Part shown: positions 56,503 to 64,000 of the stretch, piece after piece
Numbering within the stretch: the first letter of the stretch is position 1
Layout: every line of letters begins with the position of its first letter
Source of the DNA: Mesoterricola sediminis
GTDB taxonomy: Bacteria > Acidobacteriota > Holophagae > Holophagales > Holophagaceae
Direction: 5' to 3'
Length of the DNA: 64,000 bases
Assembly: GCF_030295425.1 (NCBI RefSeq)
Contig: NZ_AP027081.1
Coordinates: 1,798,001-1,862,000 of the forward strand
Made by a program: the position numbers and the translations under genes
Notes under the pieces: generated by a model
What the model saw: the letters and a program-made list of their open reading frames with translations, nothing else
Database searches by the model: none
What the model was told of the DNA's origin: nothing

Positions 56503-58542
56503 GTGTCCAAGCGCACCCTCCTTCCCCTCCTGGCCCTGCTCCTGGCGCTGCCCGTCCGGGCGGACGAAGGCCTGTGGACCTTCGACAACCTGCCCCTGGA
56601 CCGCATGAAGGCCAAGTACGGGTTCGCGCCGGACGCGGCCCTGCTGAAGCGCCTCCAGGCCGCGACCGTGCGCTTTTCCGGCGGCACGGGGTCCTTCGTG
56701 AGCCGCGACGGCCTCGTCCTCACGAACCACCACGTGGGGCGGGGGGCCATCCAGCAGGTGTCCACCGCCGAGAAGGATTACATCCGTAATGGATTCGTGG
56801 CCGCCACCCGGGCGCAGGAGATTCCGGTGTCCGGCATGGAGCTCATGGTCCTCACGGCCACCCGGAACGTCACCACCGAGGTGCTGGCGGCCGGCAAGGG
56901 CCTGGCCGAGGCCGAGGCCGCCAAGGCCCGGCGGAACGCCCTTTCGGGCCTCCAGAAGGCCGAGGAGGAGCGCACGGGCCTGACGGTCCAGCCCCTGACC
57001 CTGTACCGGGGCGGCCAGTACTGGCTCTACGGCTACCGGAAATTCACCGATGTGCGCCTGGTGGCCGCCCCCGAAATGAAGGTGGCCTCCTTCGGCGGGG
57101 ACTGGGACAACTTCACCTACCCCCGCTTCGACATGGACTTCAGCCTCTTCCGCATCTACGTGGACGGGAAGCCCTATCGCCCCGAGGCCTGGCTGCCCCA
57201 GGCCACCACGCCCCTGGCCAACGGGAACCTGGTGATGGTCTCCGGCCACCCCGGCACCACCTTCCGCCAGGAGACCGCCGCCCAGATGGCCATCGCCCGG
57301 GACGCGATCTGGCCCGGCCGCATCGCCGCCTACCTCCGGCGCCGCGCCGCCCTGGCCGCCTTCGCGGCCACCGGCCCCGAGGCCAAGCGCCTGGCCACCA
57401 CGGCCCGCTATGGCGTCGAGAACGCCATCAAGCGCGCCGAGGGCATGCTCATGGGTCTCCGGAAGCCCGGCAACCTGGAGAAGGTGGCGCGGGAGGAACA
57501 GGCGCTGAAGGCCCGGCTCGGGGGCGATCCCGTCCTCGCCAGCTGGGACCGCATCGCCGAGGCCGCCCAGCGCCAGAAGACCCTCCTCCCCGAGGCCCCC
57601 CTGCGGGAGAACCTGGGCTGCGCCCTCCTGGGCCGGACCGTCACCCTCCTCCGCCTGGGGACGGAGACCCGCCTGCCCAGCGAAAAGCGCCTGCCCGAGT
57701 ACACGGAGGGCGCCCTCAAGGCCACCCGCGATCGCTACGGCAACTCCGCCCCCGTGCACCTGGACCTGGAGCAGGCCCAGCTGGCCGCGGGCCTCCGGGA
57801 GGCCCAGGAACTCCTGGGCGCCGGGCACCCCGCCGTCCAGGCCCTCCTCGCGGGCCGGACCCCCGAGGCCGCGGCCCAGGCGGCCTTCCAGGCCACGGGC
57901 ATGGCCGACCCGGTCAAGCGCGCCTCCTACCTGGCCGGCGGCCCCGCCCTGGACCAGGATTCCCTGGTGGCCTTCGCGCGGGTCTTCGAGCCCCTGGCCC
58001 GGGCCGCCCAGCTGCGCTACCAGGAGCAGGTCCAGAACGTCCTGGACGAGCACGGCGGCCGTATCGCCGAGGCCCGCTTCCGCCTGCTGGGCACCTCCGT
58101 CTACCCGGACGGCACCGGCACCCTGCGCCTCACCTACGGCCCCGTGGCGGGCTACCCCGCCAACGGCACCCTCATCCAGCCCTTCACCACCTTCTACGGC
58201 CTCTTCGACCGGGCGGCGGGCTGGGGCCCCGAGGCGGAGGACGGCGCCTGGTCCCTGCCCAAGCGCTGGCATGAGCGCCGGAGCAGCCTGGACCTGGCCA
58301 CCCCCTACGATTTCGCCTACGCCTGCGACACCGTCGGCGGCAACTCCGGCTCCCCCGTCGTCAACGTCCGGGGCGAGCTGGTCGGCCTCAACTTCGACAG
58401 CAACATCGAGGCCCAGGCCGGCTACTACATCTACGACGGCACCTCCAAGCGCTCCATCGCCGTGGACGCCCGGGCCATCCGCCAGGTGCTGACGAAGATC
58501 ATGGACGCCCGCCACCTGGTGGACGAGCTGGATGGCCGGTAG
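56503..58542 (+). CDS. peptidase S46 family dipeptidyl-peptidase
   Basis: The 679-residue secreted serine peptidase (signal peptide LLPLLALLLALPVRA) has a chymotrypsin-like fold with an inserted helical domain, as in DPP7/DPP11. The catalytic triad is visible: His in LTNHHVG (76-77), Asp in GGDWDNFTYPR (200 or 202), and Ser615 in GGNSGSPVVN. S46 enzymes release dipeptides from the N-terminus of peptides in the periplasm and are typical of bacteria that use proteins or peptides. The residue deciding DPP7 or DPP11 specificity cannot be assigned by eye. GTG at 56503 has GGAG 6 nt upstream. Confidence 0.93.
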   Translation: MSKRTLLPLLALLLALPVRADEGLWTFDNLPLDRMKAKYGFAPDAALLKRLQAATVRFSGGTGSFVSRDGLVLTNHHVGRGAIQQVSTAEKDYIRNGFVAATRAQEIPVSGMELMVLTATRNVTTEVLAAGKGLAEAEAAKARRNALSGLQKAEEERTGLTVQPLTLYRGGQYWLYGYRKFTDVRLVAAPEMKVASFGGDWDNFTYPRFDMDFSLFRIYVDGKPYRPEAWLPQATTPLANGNLVMVSGHPGTTFRQETAAQMAIARDAIWPGRIAAYLRRRAALAAFAATGPEAKRLATTARYGVENAIKRAEGMLMGLRKPGNLEKVAREEQALKARLGGDPVLASWDRIAEAAQRQKTLLPEAPLRENLGCALLGRTVTLLRLGTETRLPSEKRLPEYTEGALKATRDRYGNSAPVHLDLEQAQLAAGLREAQELLGAGHPAVQALLAGRTPEAAAQAAFQATGMADPVKRASYLAGGPALDQDSLVAFARVFEPLARAAQLRYQEQVQNVLDEHGGRIAEARFRLLGTSVYPDGTGTLRLTYGPVAGYPANGTLIQPFTTFYGLFDRAAGWGPEAEDGAWSLPKRWHERRSSLDLATPYDFAYACDTVGGNSGSPVVNVRGELVGLNFDSNIEAQAGYYIYDGTSKRSIAVDARAIRQVLTKIMDARHLVDELDGR

Positions 58543-58566
58543 CGGCTTTCCCGGGGCGGCGAGGGC

Positions 58567-59601
58567 TCAGAAGCAGTAGGTCTCGCCCGGGGTCTCCCGG
58601 ACGAGGAGCTCCCGGATGGCGGTGACCTGGCCCACCATCTGGATGAAGTCCAGGGGCAGGAGGGCCTGGGGGCCGTCGCTGAGGGCGCAGGAGGGCTGGC
58701 AGTGGGTCTCCACCAGGATCCCGTCGGCCCCCGCCGCCACCGCGGCCCGGGCGCAGGGGACCACGAGGTCCCGGCGGCCCGTGGCGTGGCTGGGGTCCGC
58801 GATCACGGGGAGGTGGGTGAGGGCCTTGGCGGCGGGGATGACCGAGACGTCGAGGGTGTTGCGGGCGTGGGCGCTCCAGGTGCGGATGCCGCGTTCGCAG
58901 AGGATGACGTTCCGGTTGCCCTCGCTGAGGACGTATTCGGCGGCGTAGAGCCACTCCTCCAGCGTGGCGGCCGTGCCCCGCTTGAGGAGCACGGGCTTGC
59001 CGGAGCGGCCCGCGCGGCGCAGGAGGGCGAAGTTCTGCATGTTGCGGGCCCCGATCTGGATGAGGTCCGCCACCCGCTCCACTTCGTCGAAGGTCTCGAC
59101 CTCGGTGGCCTCGGTGACGATGCCGAGGTCGAACTCCCGCCGCGCCTCGTCCAGGAGCTCCAGGGCCTCCACGCCCATCCCCTGGAAGGCGTAGGGGCTC
59201 GTGCGGGGCTTGAAGGCGCCCGCGCGCAGGAGGCGGGCCCCGCTCTCGGCCACGTAGCGCGCGACGGTGAAGAGCTGCTCCCGGCTCTCCACGCCGCAGG
59301 GGCCGGCGATGAGGGCGAGGGCCTTGCCCCCGACCTTGACCCCCCGCACGTCCACGATGGTGCGGCCCGGGGCGGCGTCCGAGGAAGCGAGCTTGTACGG
59401 CGAGGTGATGGGCACCACCCGGCTCACCCCGTCCATGGGCTCGATGCGGTCGGCCTTCAGGGCCTGGGAGGCGTGGGGCGCCAGGATGCTGGTGGCCGCC
59501 GGGGAGGCCTGGACGATGGCCTTGATGCCGGCCCCCTCGAGCAGGTCCATCACCGCGCGCACCTGCGCGTCCGTTGCGCCCTGCTCCATGAGAATGAGCA
59601 T
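58567..59601 (-). CDS. aroF: 3-deoxy-7-phosphoheptulonate (DAHP) synthase
   Basis: The enzyme condenses PEP and erythrose-4-phosphate, the first step of the shikimate pathway. The 344 residues comprise an N-terminal ferredoxin-like/ACT-type regulatory domain (MLILMEQGATDAQVRAVMDL) and the barrel with IAGPCGVES, GAFKPRTSPYAFQGMG, IQIGARNMQNF, LLKRGTAAT, ILCERGIRT and ADPSHATGRRDLV. This is the Thermotoga-like class I-beta enzyme, whose N-domain mediates aromatic amino-acid feedback. Three ATGs are clustered (59619, 59604, 59601). GGGAGGGA just upstream and the family start favour 59601. Confidence 0.94.
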   Translation of the reverse strand: MLILMEQGATDAQVRAVMDLLEGAGIKAIVQASPAATSILAPHASQALKADRIEPMDGVSRVVPITSPYKLASSDAAPGRTIVDVRGVKVGGKALALIAGPCGVESREQLFTVARYVAESGARLLRAGAFKPRTSPYAFQGMGVEALELLDEARREFDLGIVTEATEVETFDEVERVADLIQIGARNMQNFALLRRAGRSGKPVLLKRGTAATLEEWLYAAEYVLSEGNRNVILCERGIRTWSAHARNTLDVSVIPAAKALTHLPVIADPSHATGRRDLVVPCARAAVAAGADGILVETHCQPSCALSDGPQALLPLDFIQMVGQVTAIRELLVRETPGETYCF

Positions 59602-59672
59602 CATTCCCTCCCGTTCCATCTTACCTTGATGCGTCCGGGCGGGTGGGCCATCCTTGACCGGACGAGGCTGCC

Positions 59673-60395
59673 ATGGACGTTGGATCGCTGCATTGCCCCT
59701 CCTGCGGCGCGGCCGTGAAGGAGGATGACCTCCAGTGCCCCTATTGCCGCAGCCAGCTGGCCACGGTGGCCTGCCCCCAGTGCCTGGGCCTCGTCTCCAA
59801 GCTGGCCGCCCACTGCCCCCGCTGCGGCGCCGCGGTGCGCCGGGAGGCCGCGAGCCCCTCGGGCCTGGGCTGCCCCACCTGCCGGAAGCCGCTCCTGCGT
59901 TCGACCGTTGGGAAGGCCCTCCTGGACCAGTGCGCCACCTGCGGCGGGGTCTGGCTGGGGACCGAGGCCTTCGACCAGGTCGCGGCCGACCGCGAGGAGC
60001 GGGGATCGGTGCTGGGGGCCCTGCCGGGCGCGTCCCCCCAGGGCGGGCTGGACGGGGCGGCGGTGTCCTACCGCCCCTGTCCGGCCTGCGGGCAGCTCAT
60101 GAACCGCACCAACTACGCCCGCAGCTCCGGGGTCATCATCGACACCTGCCGGAACCACGGCGTCTGGTTCGACCGGGACGAGCTGCGGCGGGTCCTGGAG
60201 TTCGTCGAGGCCGGCGGGCTGGACCGGGCCCGCGCCAAGGAGAAGCTGATGCTGGAGGAGCGCCGGCGCGAACTGACCTCCGCCGCCGCCCTGGGGGACG
60301 CCCCCTCCGGGGGCTGGGAGGGCGGGGCGTGGGGCCGCGGGGACAGGGACGGAGGTCTGGTCGAGACGCTGGTGCGGGGGCTCTTCGGGTTCTGA
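59673..60395 (+). CDS. zinc-ribbon protein with zf-TFIIB-like domains
   Basis: The 240-residue protein is built of Cys pairs: a double zinc ribbon at residues 8-55 (CPSCG, CPYC, CPQC, CPRCG) and then two TFIIB-like zinc domains, CPTCRKPLL with CATCGGVWL and CPACGQLMNR with CRNHGVWFDRDEL, the latter typical of the zf-TFIIB family. A charged helix and a Gly-rich tail ending in a hydrophobic segment (LVETLVRGLFGF) follow. The function of the family is unknown. The second Cys pair of the last domain is Cys-His (CRNH). It stands alone, tail to tail with tpiA. Confidence 0.82.
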   Translation: MDVGSLHCPSCGAAVKEDDLQCPYCRSQLATVACPQCLGLVSKLAAHCPRCGAAVRREAASPSGLGCPTCRKPLLRSTVGKALLDQCATCGGVWLGTEAFDQVAADREERGSVLGALPGASPQGGLDGAAVSYRPCPACGQLMNRTNYARSSGVIIDTCRNHGVWFDRDELRRVLEFVEAGGLDRARAKEKLMLEERRRELTSAAALGDAPSGGWEGGAWGRGDRDGGLVETLVRGLFGF

Positions 60396-60396
60396 A

Positions 60397-61134
60397 TCAG
60401 CCCGCGGCCAGCTCCAGCAGGCGCAGGAACTTGGCGGGATCCAGGCTCGCGCCGCCCACGAGGCCGCCGGCCACGTCGGGGACGCGGAGGATCTCCGCGA
60501 AGTTGTCGGGGGTCACGCTGCCGCCGTAGAGGATGGGCGTGGCGGCGCCCTGGTCCCCGAGCAGGGCCTTGAGCTCGCCCCGGATGAAGGCGTGGACCTC
60601 GGCGATCTGCGCCACGGTGGCCACCCGGCCAGTTCCGATGGCCCAGACGGGCTCGTAGGCGATGGCCAGGCCGGGGAAGCCGGTGCCGGCCAGGATGGCC
60701 AGCTGGGCCTTCAGGACCGCCAGGGTCTCCCCGGCGTCCCGCTGGGCGAGGGTCTCGCCCACGCAGAGCATGGGCGCCAGGCCCTGGGCGGCGGCGGCCT
60801 TCAGCTTGGGCAGGAGGGTGGCCTCCGTCTCGCCGTTGTACTGGCGGCGCTCGCTGTGGCCGAGGATGACGCCGCAGGCGCCCGCGTCCTGGACCATGGC
60901 CATGGAGACCTCGCCGGTGAAGGCGCCCTTGGCCTCGGCGTGGGCGTTCTGGGCGTAGACGCGCAGGGGCGTGCCCTGGGCCAGGCCCTGCAGGAGGGGG
61001 AGGAGGGGGAAGGGCGGGGCCACGGCGGCCACGACGCCCTCCACGGGCTTCCAGCCCGCCTTGAGGGTCTCCATGAACGCGGTGGCGTCCGCGCGGAGGT
61101 GGTTCATCTTCCAGTTGGCGGCGACGATGCGCAT
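60397..61134 (-). CDS. tpiA: triosephosphate isomerase
   Basis: TpiA interconverts dihydroxyacetone phosphate and glyceraldehyde-3-phosphate. The 245 residues start VAANWKMNHL (catalytic Lys) and contain GHSERRQY (catalytic His), AYEPVWAIGTGR (catalytic Glu in AYEPVW), ILYGGSVTPDN and GGLVGGASLD. GGAGGACCC ATG at 61134 gives a strong start. It follows pgk by 8 bp, a common glycolytic pair; gap is not adjacent. Confidence 0.97.
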   Translation of the reverse strand: MRIVAANWKMNHLRADATAFMETLKAGWKPVEGVVAAVAPPFPLLPLLQGLAQGTPLRVYAQNAHAEAKGAFTGEVSMAMVQDAGACGVILGHSERRQYNGETEATLLPKLKAAAAQGLAPMLCVGETLAQRDAGETLAVLKAQLAILAGTGFPGLAIAYEPVWAIGTGRVATVAQIAEVHAFIRGELKALLGDQGAATPILYGGSVTPDNFAEILRVPDVAGGLVGGASLDPAKFLRLLELAAG

Positions 61135-61142
61135 GGGTCCTC

Positions 61143-62336
61143 CTACTGCAGCGCGGCGACGCCGGGGAGTTCCAGGCCGCTCAGGAATTCGAGGCTGGCG
61201 CCCCCGCCGGTGGAGACGTGGCTCATGCGCCTGGAGACGCCGGCCTTGTTGGAGGCGGACACGCTGTCGCCGCCGCCGACGACGACGAAGGCGCCGCGGT
61301 CGGCGGCCGCCGCCATCTCCTCGGCGATGGTGAGGGTCCCGCTGGCGAAGGGCTCCAGCTCGAACACGCCCATGGGGCCGTTCCAGAGCAGGGTGCGGGC
61401 CTTGCGGATCTCGAGCGCGTAGGCGGCCACCGTCTCGGGGCCGATGTCCAGGCCCATCTTGCCGTCGGGGACGGCGGCGTCCTGGGTGATGTCGCACTCG
61501 GCGTCGGCGTTCAGGGCCGCGGCCACGACGTGGTCCTGGGGCAGGAGGAGGCGGGTGCCGGCGGCCTCGGCCTCCTTCAGGAGCTGGCCGGCCAGCTCGA
61601 CCTTGTCGTCCTCGCAGAGGCTCTTCCCGACGGGGATGCCCTGGGACTTGAGGAAGGTGAAGGTCATGGCGCCGCCGATGAGGATGGCGTCGGCCTTGCC
61701 GAAGAAGTGGCGGATGATGTCGATCTTGTCGGACACCTTGCTGCCGCCCATGACGGCCAGCAGGGGCTTCTCGGGGTCGTGCATGACGCGGCCGAGGGCC
61801 TTGAGCTCCTTCTCCATGAGGAAGCCCGCCACGGCGCGGCCCGCGGGCATGAACGGCACCATGCCGCTCACGGAGGCGTGGGCGCGGTGGGAGGCGCCGA
61901 AGGCGTCGTCCACGTAGGTGTCGGCGAGGCGGGCCAGGGCCTGGGCGAACTCGGGCTTGTTCTTGGTCTCGCCCTTGTCGAAGCGCAGGTTCTCCAGCAG
62001 GAGCACCTGGCCGGGCTTCAGGGCCGCGGCCTGGGCCTCGACCTCGGGGCCGGTCACGCCGGAGGCCAGGGTCACGTCCAGGCCCAGGCCCTTCAGGTAG
62101 GCGGCGACGGGGGCCATGCTGAACTCGGCCTCGAAGCCCTCTCCCTTGGGGCGGCCCAGGTGGGAGCAGAGGACGACGGAGGCGCCGTTGTCCAGCAGGT
62201 GGCGGAGGGTGGCCAGGGTCTCGGTGATGCGGGTCGCGTCCTTGATGACGCCTTCCTTGAGGGGCACGTTCAGGTCGGCTCGGAGGAAGACCCTGTGGCC
62301 TTTGACGTCAATGTCCCTGAGGGTTCGGAACGGCAT
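61143..62336 (-). CDS. pgk: phosphoglycerate kinase
   Basis: Pgk makes ATP from 1,3-bisphosphoglycerate and ADP. The 397 residues have RVFLRADLNVPLK, SHLGRPKG, LLLENLRFDKGE, YVDDAFGASHRAHAS, MGGSKVSDKIDI, LIGGAMTFTFL, LWNGPMGVFE and VGGGDSVSA with STGGGASLEFL. AGGAGGTG eight bases before the ATG at 62336 is a textbook SD. It runs into tpiA after 8 bp and follows the methyltransferase gene by 32 bp on the same strand. Confidence 0.97.
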   Translation of the reverse strand: MPFRTLRDIDVKGHRVFLRADLNVPLKEGVIKDATRITETLATLRHLLDNGASVVLCSHLGRPKGEGFEAEFSMAPVAAYLKGLGLDVTLASGVTGPEVEAQAAALKPGQVLLLENLRFDKGETKNKPEFAQALARLADTYVDDAFGASHRAHASVSGMVPFMPAGRAVAGFLMEKELKALGRVMHDPEKPLLAVMGGSKVSDKIDIIRHFFGKADAILIGGAMTFTFLKSQGIPVGKSLCEDDKVELAGQLLKEAEAAGTRLLLPQDHVVAAALNADAECDITQDAAVPDGKMGLDIGPETVAAYALEIRKARTLLWNGPMGVFELEPFASGTLTIAEEMAAAADRGAFVVVGGGDSVSASNKAGVSRRMSHVSTGGGASLEFLSGLELPGVAALQ

Positions 62337-62368
62337 GGGGCACCTCCTGATACAGTGTTCGCCCCAGT

Positions 62369-63097
62369 CTACACCACCTTCCGGAGGAAGCCGATCCAGC
62401 GCGGGGAGCGCGCCGCGTCGAAGGCTCCGCCCGCGTAGGCGCCCACCCGCGCGAAGACCTCCAGGCCCGCGCCGGCGGCCAGGGCCTCCATCTCCGCCGG
62501 CTCGTACAGGCGCACGGACTCCGTCACGGCGCGGGTCGCGCCGGTCTCCAGCCGAGTGAGCGTCATGCGCTTGATGACGCGCTGGCCTTCCAGGGTGCGC
62601 CGGCTCCGCACGCGGATGCCGTCCGCCACCCGCTCGTCCTCGGGCACGAGGTGCTCGCGCAGGTGCCGCGCGTTCAGGTAGTCCAGGAGGATCACCCCGC
62701 CGGGGGCGAGCAGGTCCCGGAGGCGCGCCAGGAGGGCGCGGTTCTCCGCGTCGGTGAAGTAGCCGAAGGGGGTGAACCACAGGCAGATGCCGGAAAGGCG
62801 GCCGTCACGGACGGGCAGGGCCCGCATGTCGCCCCGCAGGAGCCAGGGGCGGAGGCCGGGGTCGGCCAGGCCCAGCAGGTCCCGGGAGAGATCGAGGCCG
62901 AAGGCGAGGGGGTTGGACCTCCGGAGGGCGGCCAGGTGGCGCCCCGTGCCGCAGGCCAGGTCCAGGACGGGCCCGCGGCCCAGGGCCGGGGCGACCTGGA
63001 GGGCCATGGCCACGGCCTGGGCGGCCTCCTCGGCGTCCCGGGCCGCATAGATGGCCGCGTAGTCCCGGTCGAACCAGTCCTTGAACCACTCGTCCAC
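62369..63097 (-). CDS. class I SAM-dependent methyltransferase
   Basis: The 242-residue protein has the SAM-binding motif VLDLACGTGRHLAALR, FGLDLSRDLL, RGDMRALPVRDGRLSGIC and LAPGGVILLDYLN, a Rossmann methyltransferase of the DUF/ubiE-like broad group. The substrate is not known. GTG at 63097 (VDEWFKDWFDRDYAA) is preferred: GGAGG stands 5 nt upstream, and the family usually starts with this DxWFxxWF segment. A longer start at 63115 lies within the SD. It is upstream of pgk on the same strand. Confidence 0.85.
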   Translation of the reverse strand: MDEWFKDWFDRDYAAIYAARDAEEAAQAVAMALQVAPALGRGPVLDLACGTGRHLAALRRSNPLAFGLDLSRDLLGLADPGLRPWLLRGDMRALPVRDGRLSGICLWFTPFGYFTDAENRALLARLRDLLAPGGVILLDYLNARHLREHLVPEDERVADGIRVRSRRTLEGQRVIKRMTLTRLETGATRAVTESVRLYEPAEMEALAAGAGLEVFARVGAYAGGAFDAARSPRWIGFLRKVV

Positions 63098-63159
63098 GCC
63101 CGCCTCCCCCCCCATCGTCTCACGGCCGCGCGGTTACACTATCCCTTCGAGGTACACCC

Positions 63160-63534
63160 ATGCTCCGCCCCCAGCAGCTTGAAGACCAGCTCCAGTTCAT
63201 GATCAGCACCCTCATCCAGCGCGAGCTCCGGGACCCGGACCTGGGCTTCCTCACCCTCACCGCCGTGCGCCTCACCGGGGACCGGAGCATCGCCCGGGTC
63301 TACTACACGGTCCTGGGCGACGAGGCCCAGACCGACCGGACCCGCAAGGCCCTGGGCCGCGCCGCGGGCTTCCTCCGGACGCACCTGGCCAAGAGCCTGA
63401 AGATGCGCCGGGTGCCCGAGCTGCAGTTCTTCCCGGACGCCACCCTGGAGGAGGGCAACAAGATCGAGGCCCTCTTCGCCCGGATCCACGAGGAGGAGGC
63501 CTCCCGGCCGCCCGTCCCCGAGGAGGAGGCTTGA
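63160..63534 (+). CDS. rbfA: 30S ribosome-binding factor A
   Basis: RbfA binds the 30S subunit late in 16S maturation and helps in the cold. The 124-residue KH-like protein shows LQFMISTLIQRELRDPDLG, LTAVRLTGDRSIARVYYTVLG, and LAKSLKMRRVPELQFFPDATLEEG, the family signature. GAGGT stands before the ATG at 63160, and TACACT lies about 25 nt upstream as a possible -10. The acidic tail and stop overlap the truB start (TTGA). Confidence 0.94.
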   Translation: MLRPQQLEDQLQFMISTLIQRELRDPDLGFLTLTAVRLTGDRSIARVYYTVLGDEAQTDRTRKALGRAAGFLRTHLAKSLKMRRVPELQFFPDATLEEGNKIEALFARIHEEEASRPPVPEEEA

Positions 63535-64000
63535 TCCCCGGCATCCGGCTGGTCCGCAAGGAGATCGGGCAGAGCAGCTTCGACGTCGTCCGGGGCTTCA
63601 AGGACCGGGCCCGGCAGGACGGGGAGCCGAAGCTCGCCCTGGGCCACGGCGGCACCCTGGACCCCTTCGCGGAGGGCCTCCTGGTGATCCTGGCGGGCCA
63701 GGCGACGCGGCTCATGGACCTGCTCCACCCCCTGCCCAAGACCTACGAGGCCGACATCGCCTGGGGGGAGGAGACGGACTCCTGCGACCACCTGGGCCTG
63801 CCCGTGGCCCAGGGCCCTGCCCCCGATCCCGCGCGCCTGGACGAGGCCCTCGCGGCCTTCCTGGGCTGGACGGACCAGGTGCCCCCGGCCACCTGCGCCA
63901 AGAAGATCGGCGGCGAGGCCGCCTACCGCAAGGCCCACCGCGGGGAGGAGGTCGTCCTGCCCCCGTCCCGGGTCTTCCTCCTCGAGGCGCGCTGGCTCGC
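63531..64000 (+). CDS. truB: tRNA pseudouridine(55) synthase, 3' end outside window
   Basis: The first 156 codons of TruB are visible, running off the right edge. TruB makes pseudouridine at U55 in the T-loop of tRNAs. IPGIRLVRKEIGQSSFDVVR is the family start, GHGGTLDPFAEGLL carries the catalytic Asp (usually GHTGTLDP), and KTYEADIAWGEETDS and PPATCAKKIGGEAAYRKA follow. TTG at 63531 is taken as start because AGGAGGAGG ends just upstream and it overlaps the rbfA stop. The rbfA-truB order is usual. Confidence 0.92.
   Translation, partial: MIPGIRLVRKEIGQSSFDVVRGFKDRARQDGEPKLALGHGGTLDPFAEGLLVILAGQATRLMDLLHPLPKTYEADIAWGEETDSCDHLGLPVAQGPAPDPARLDEALAAFLGWTDQVPPATCAKKIGGEAAYRKAHRGEEVVLPPSRVFLLEARWL

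Overview
The window is a very GC-rich, densely packed bacterial chromosome segment with 48 recognisable protein genes, no RNA gene, no insertion sequence and no CRISPR array that I could see. An LPS-type heptosyltransferase, kdsB, lspA, tolQ and a peptidase S46 point to a Gram-negative envelope. The gene mix (multi-PAS hybrid kinases, EAL protein, peptidase S46, a fused amylase/debranching enzyme, adhE, a PASTA-tailed FtsI) fits Acidobacteriota of the Holophaga/Geothrix type. That placement is my inference from gene content, not from a marker-gene comparison.

Region 1-20.4 kb is dominated by glycogen and carbon storage. glgC and glgA (overlapping) run on the plus strand and are followed by a bifunctional adhE. 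On the minus strand lie glgP and a three-gene unit running histidine kinase, giant GH13+debranching enzyme, glgB, with start/stop contacts between all three. A proline-rich lipoprotein of unlike composition sits between glgP and glgB.

Region 20.4-32.7 kb is a dcw (division and cell wall) cluster: an MraZ operator of five 10-bp-phased repeats, then mraZ, rsmH, ftsL, ftsI, murE, murF, mraY, an antisense EAL gene, murD, and a gene fusing a cytoplasmic YkuD L,D-transpeptidase/carboxypeptidase-type domain to a MurC/Mpl-type ligase. ftsW, murG, murB, ddl, ftsQ, ftsA and ftsZ are absent from this stretch. The fusion is the most interesting object here: it could join removal of the terminal D-Ala and re-ligation of the recovered peptide in one recycling protein.

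Region 32.6-47.3 kb is signalling and envelope: a four-PAS hybrid kinase, kdsB with an EamA transporter, fabH with rsmD, a HAMP histidine kinase followed by a REC-GAF pseudokinase, then TPR and DUF4388 proteins. Region 47.4-64 kb is housekeeping: tatA-tatC, ugd, tolQ-DUF309-nadB, ileS-lspA, an S46 peptidase, DAHP synthase, pgk-tpiA, a methyltransferase and rbfA-truB. Several convergent gene ends carry long perfect hairpins without U-tracts.
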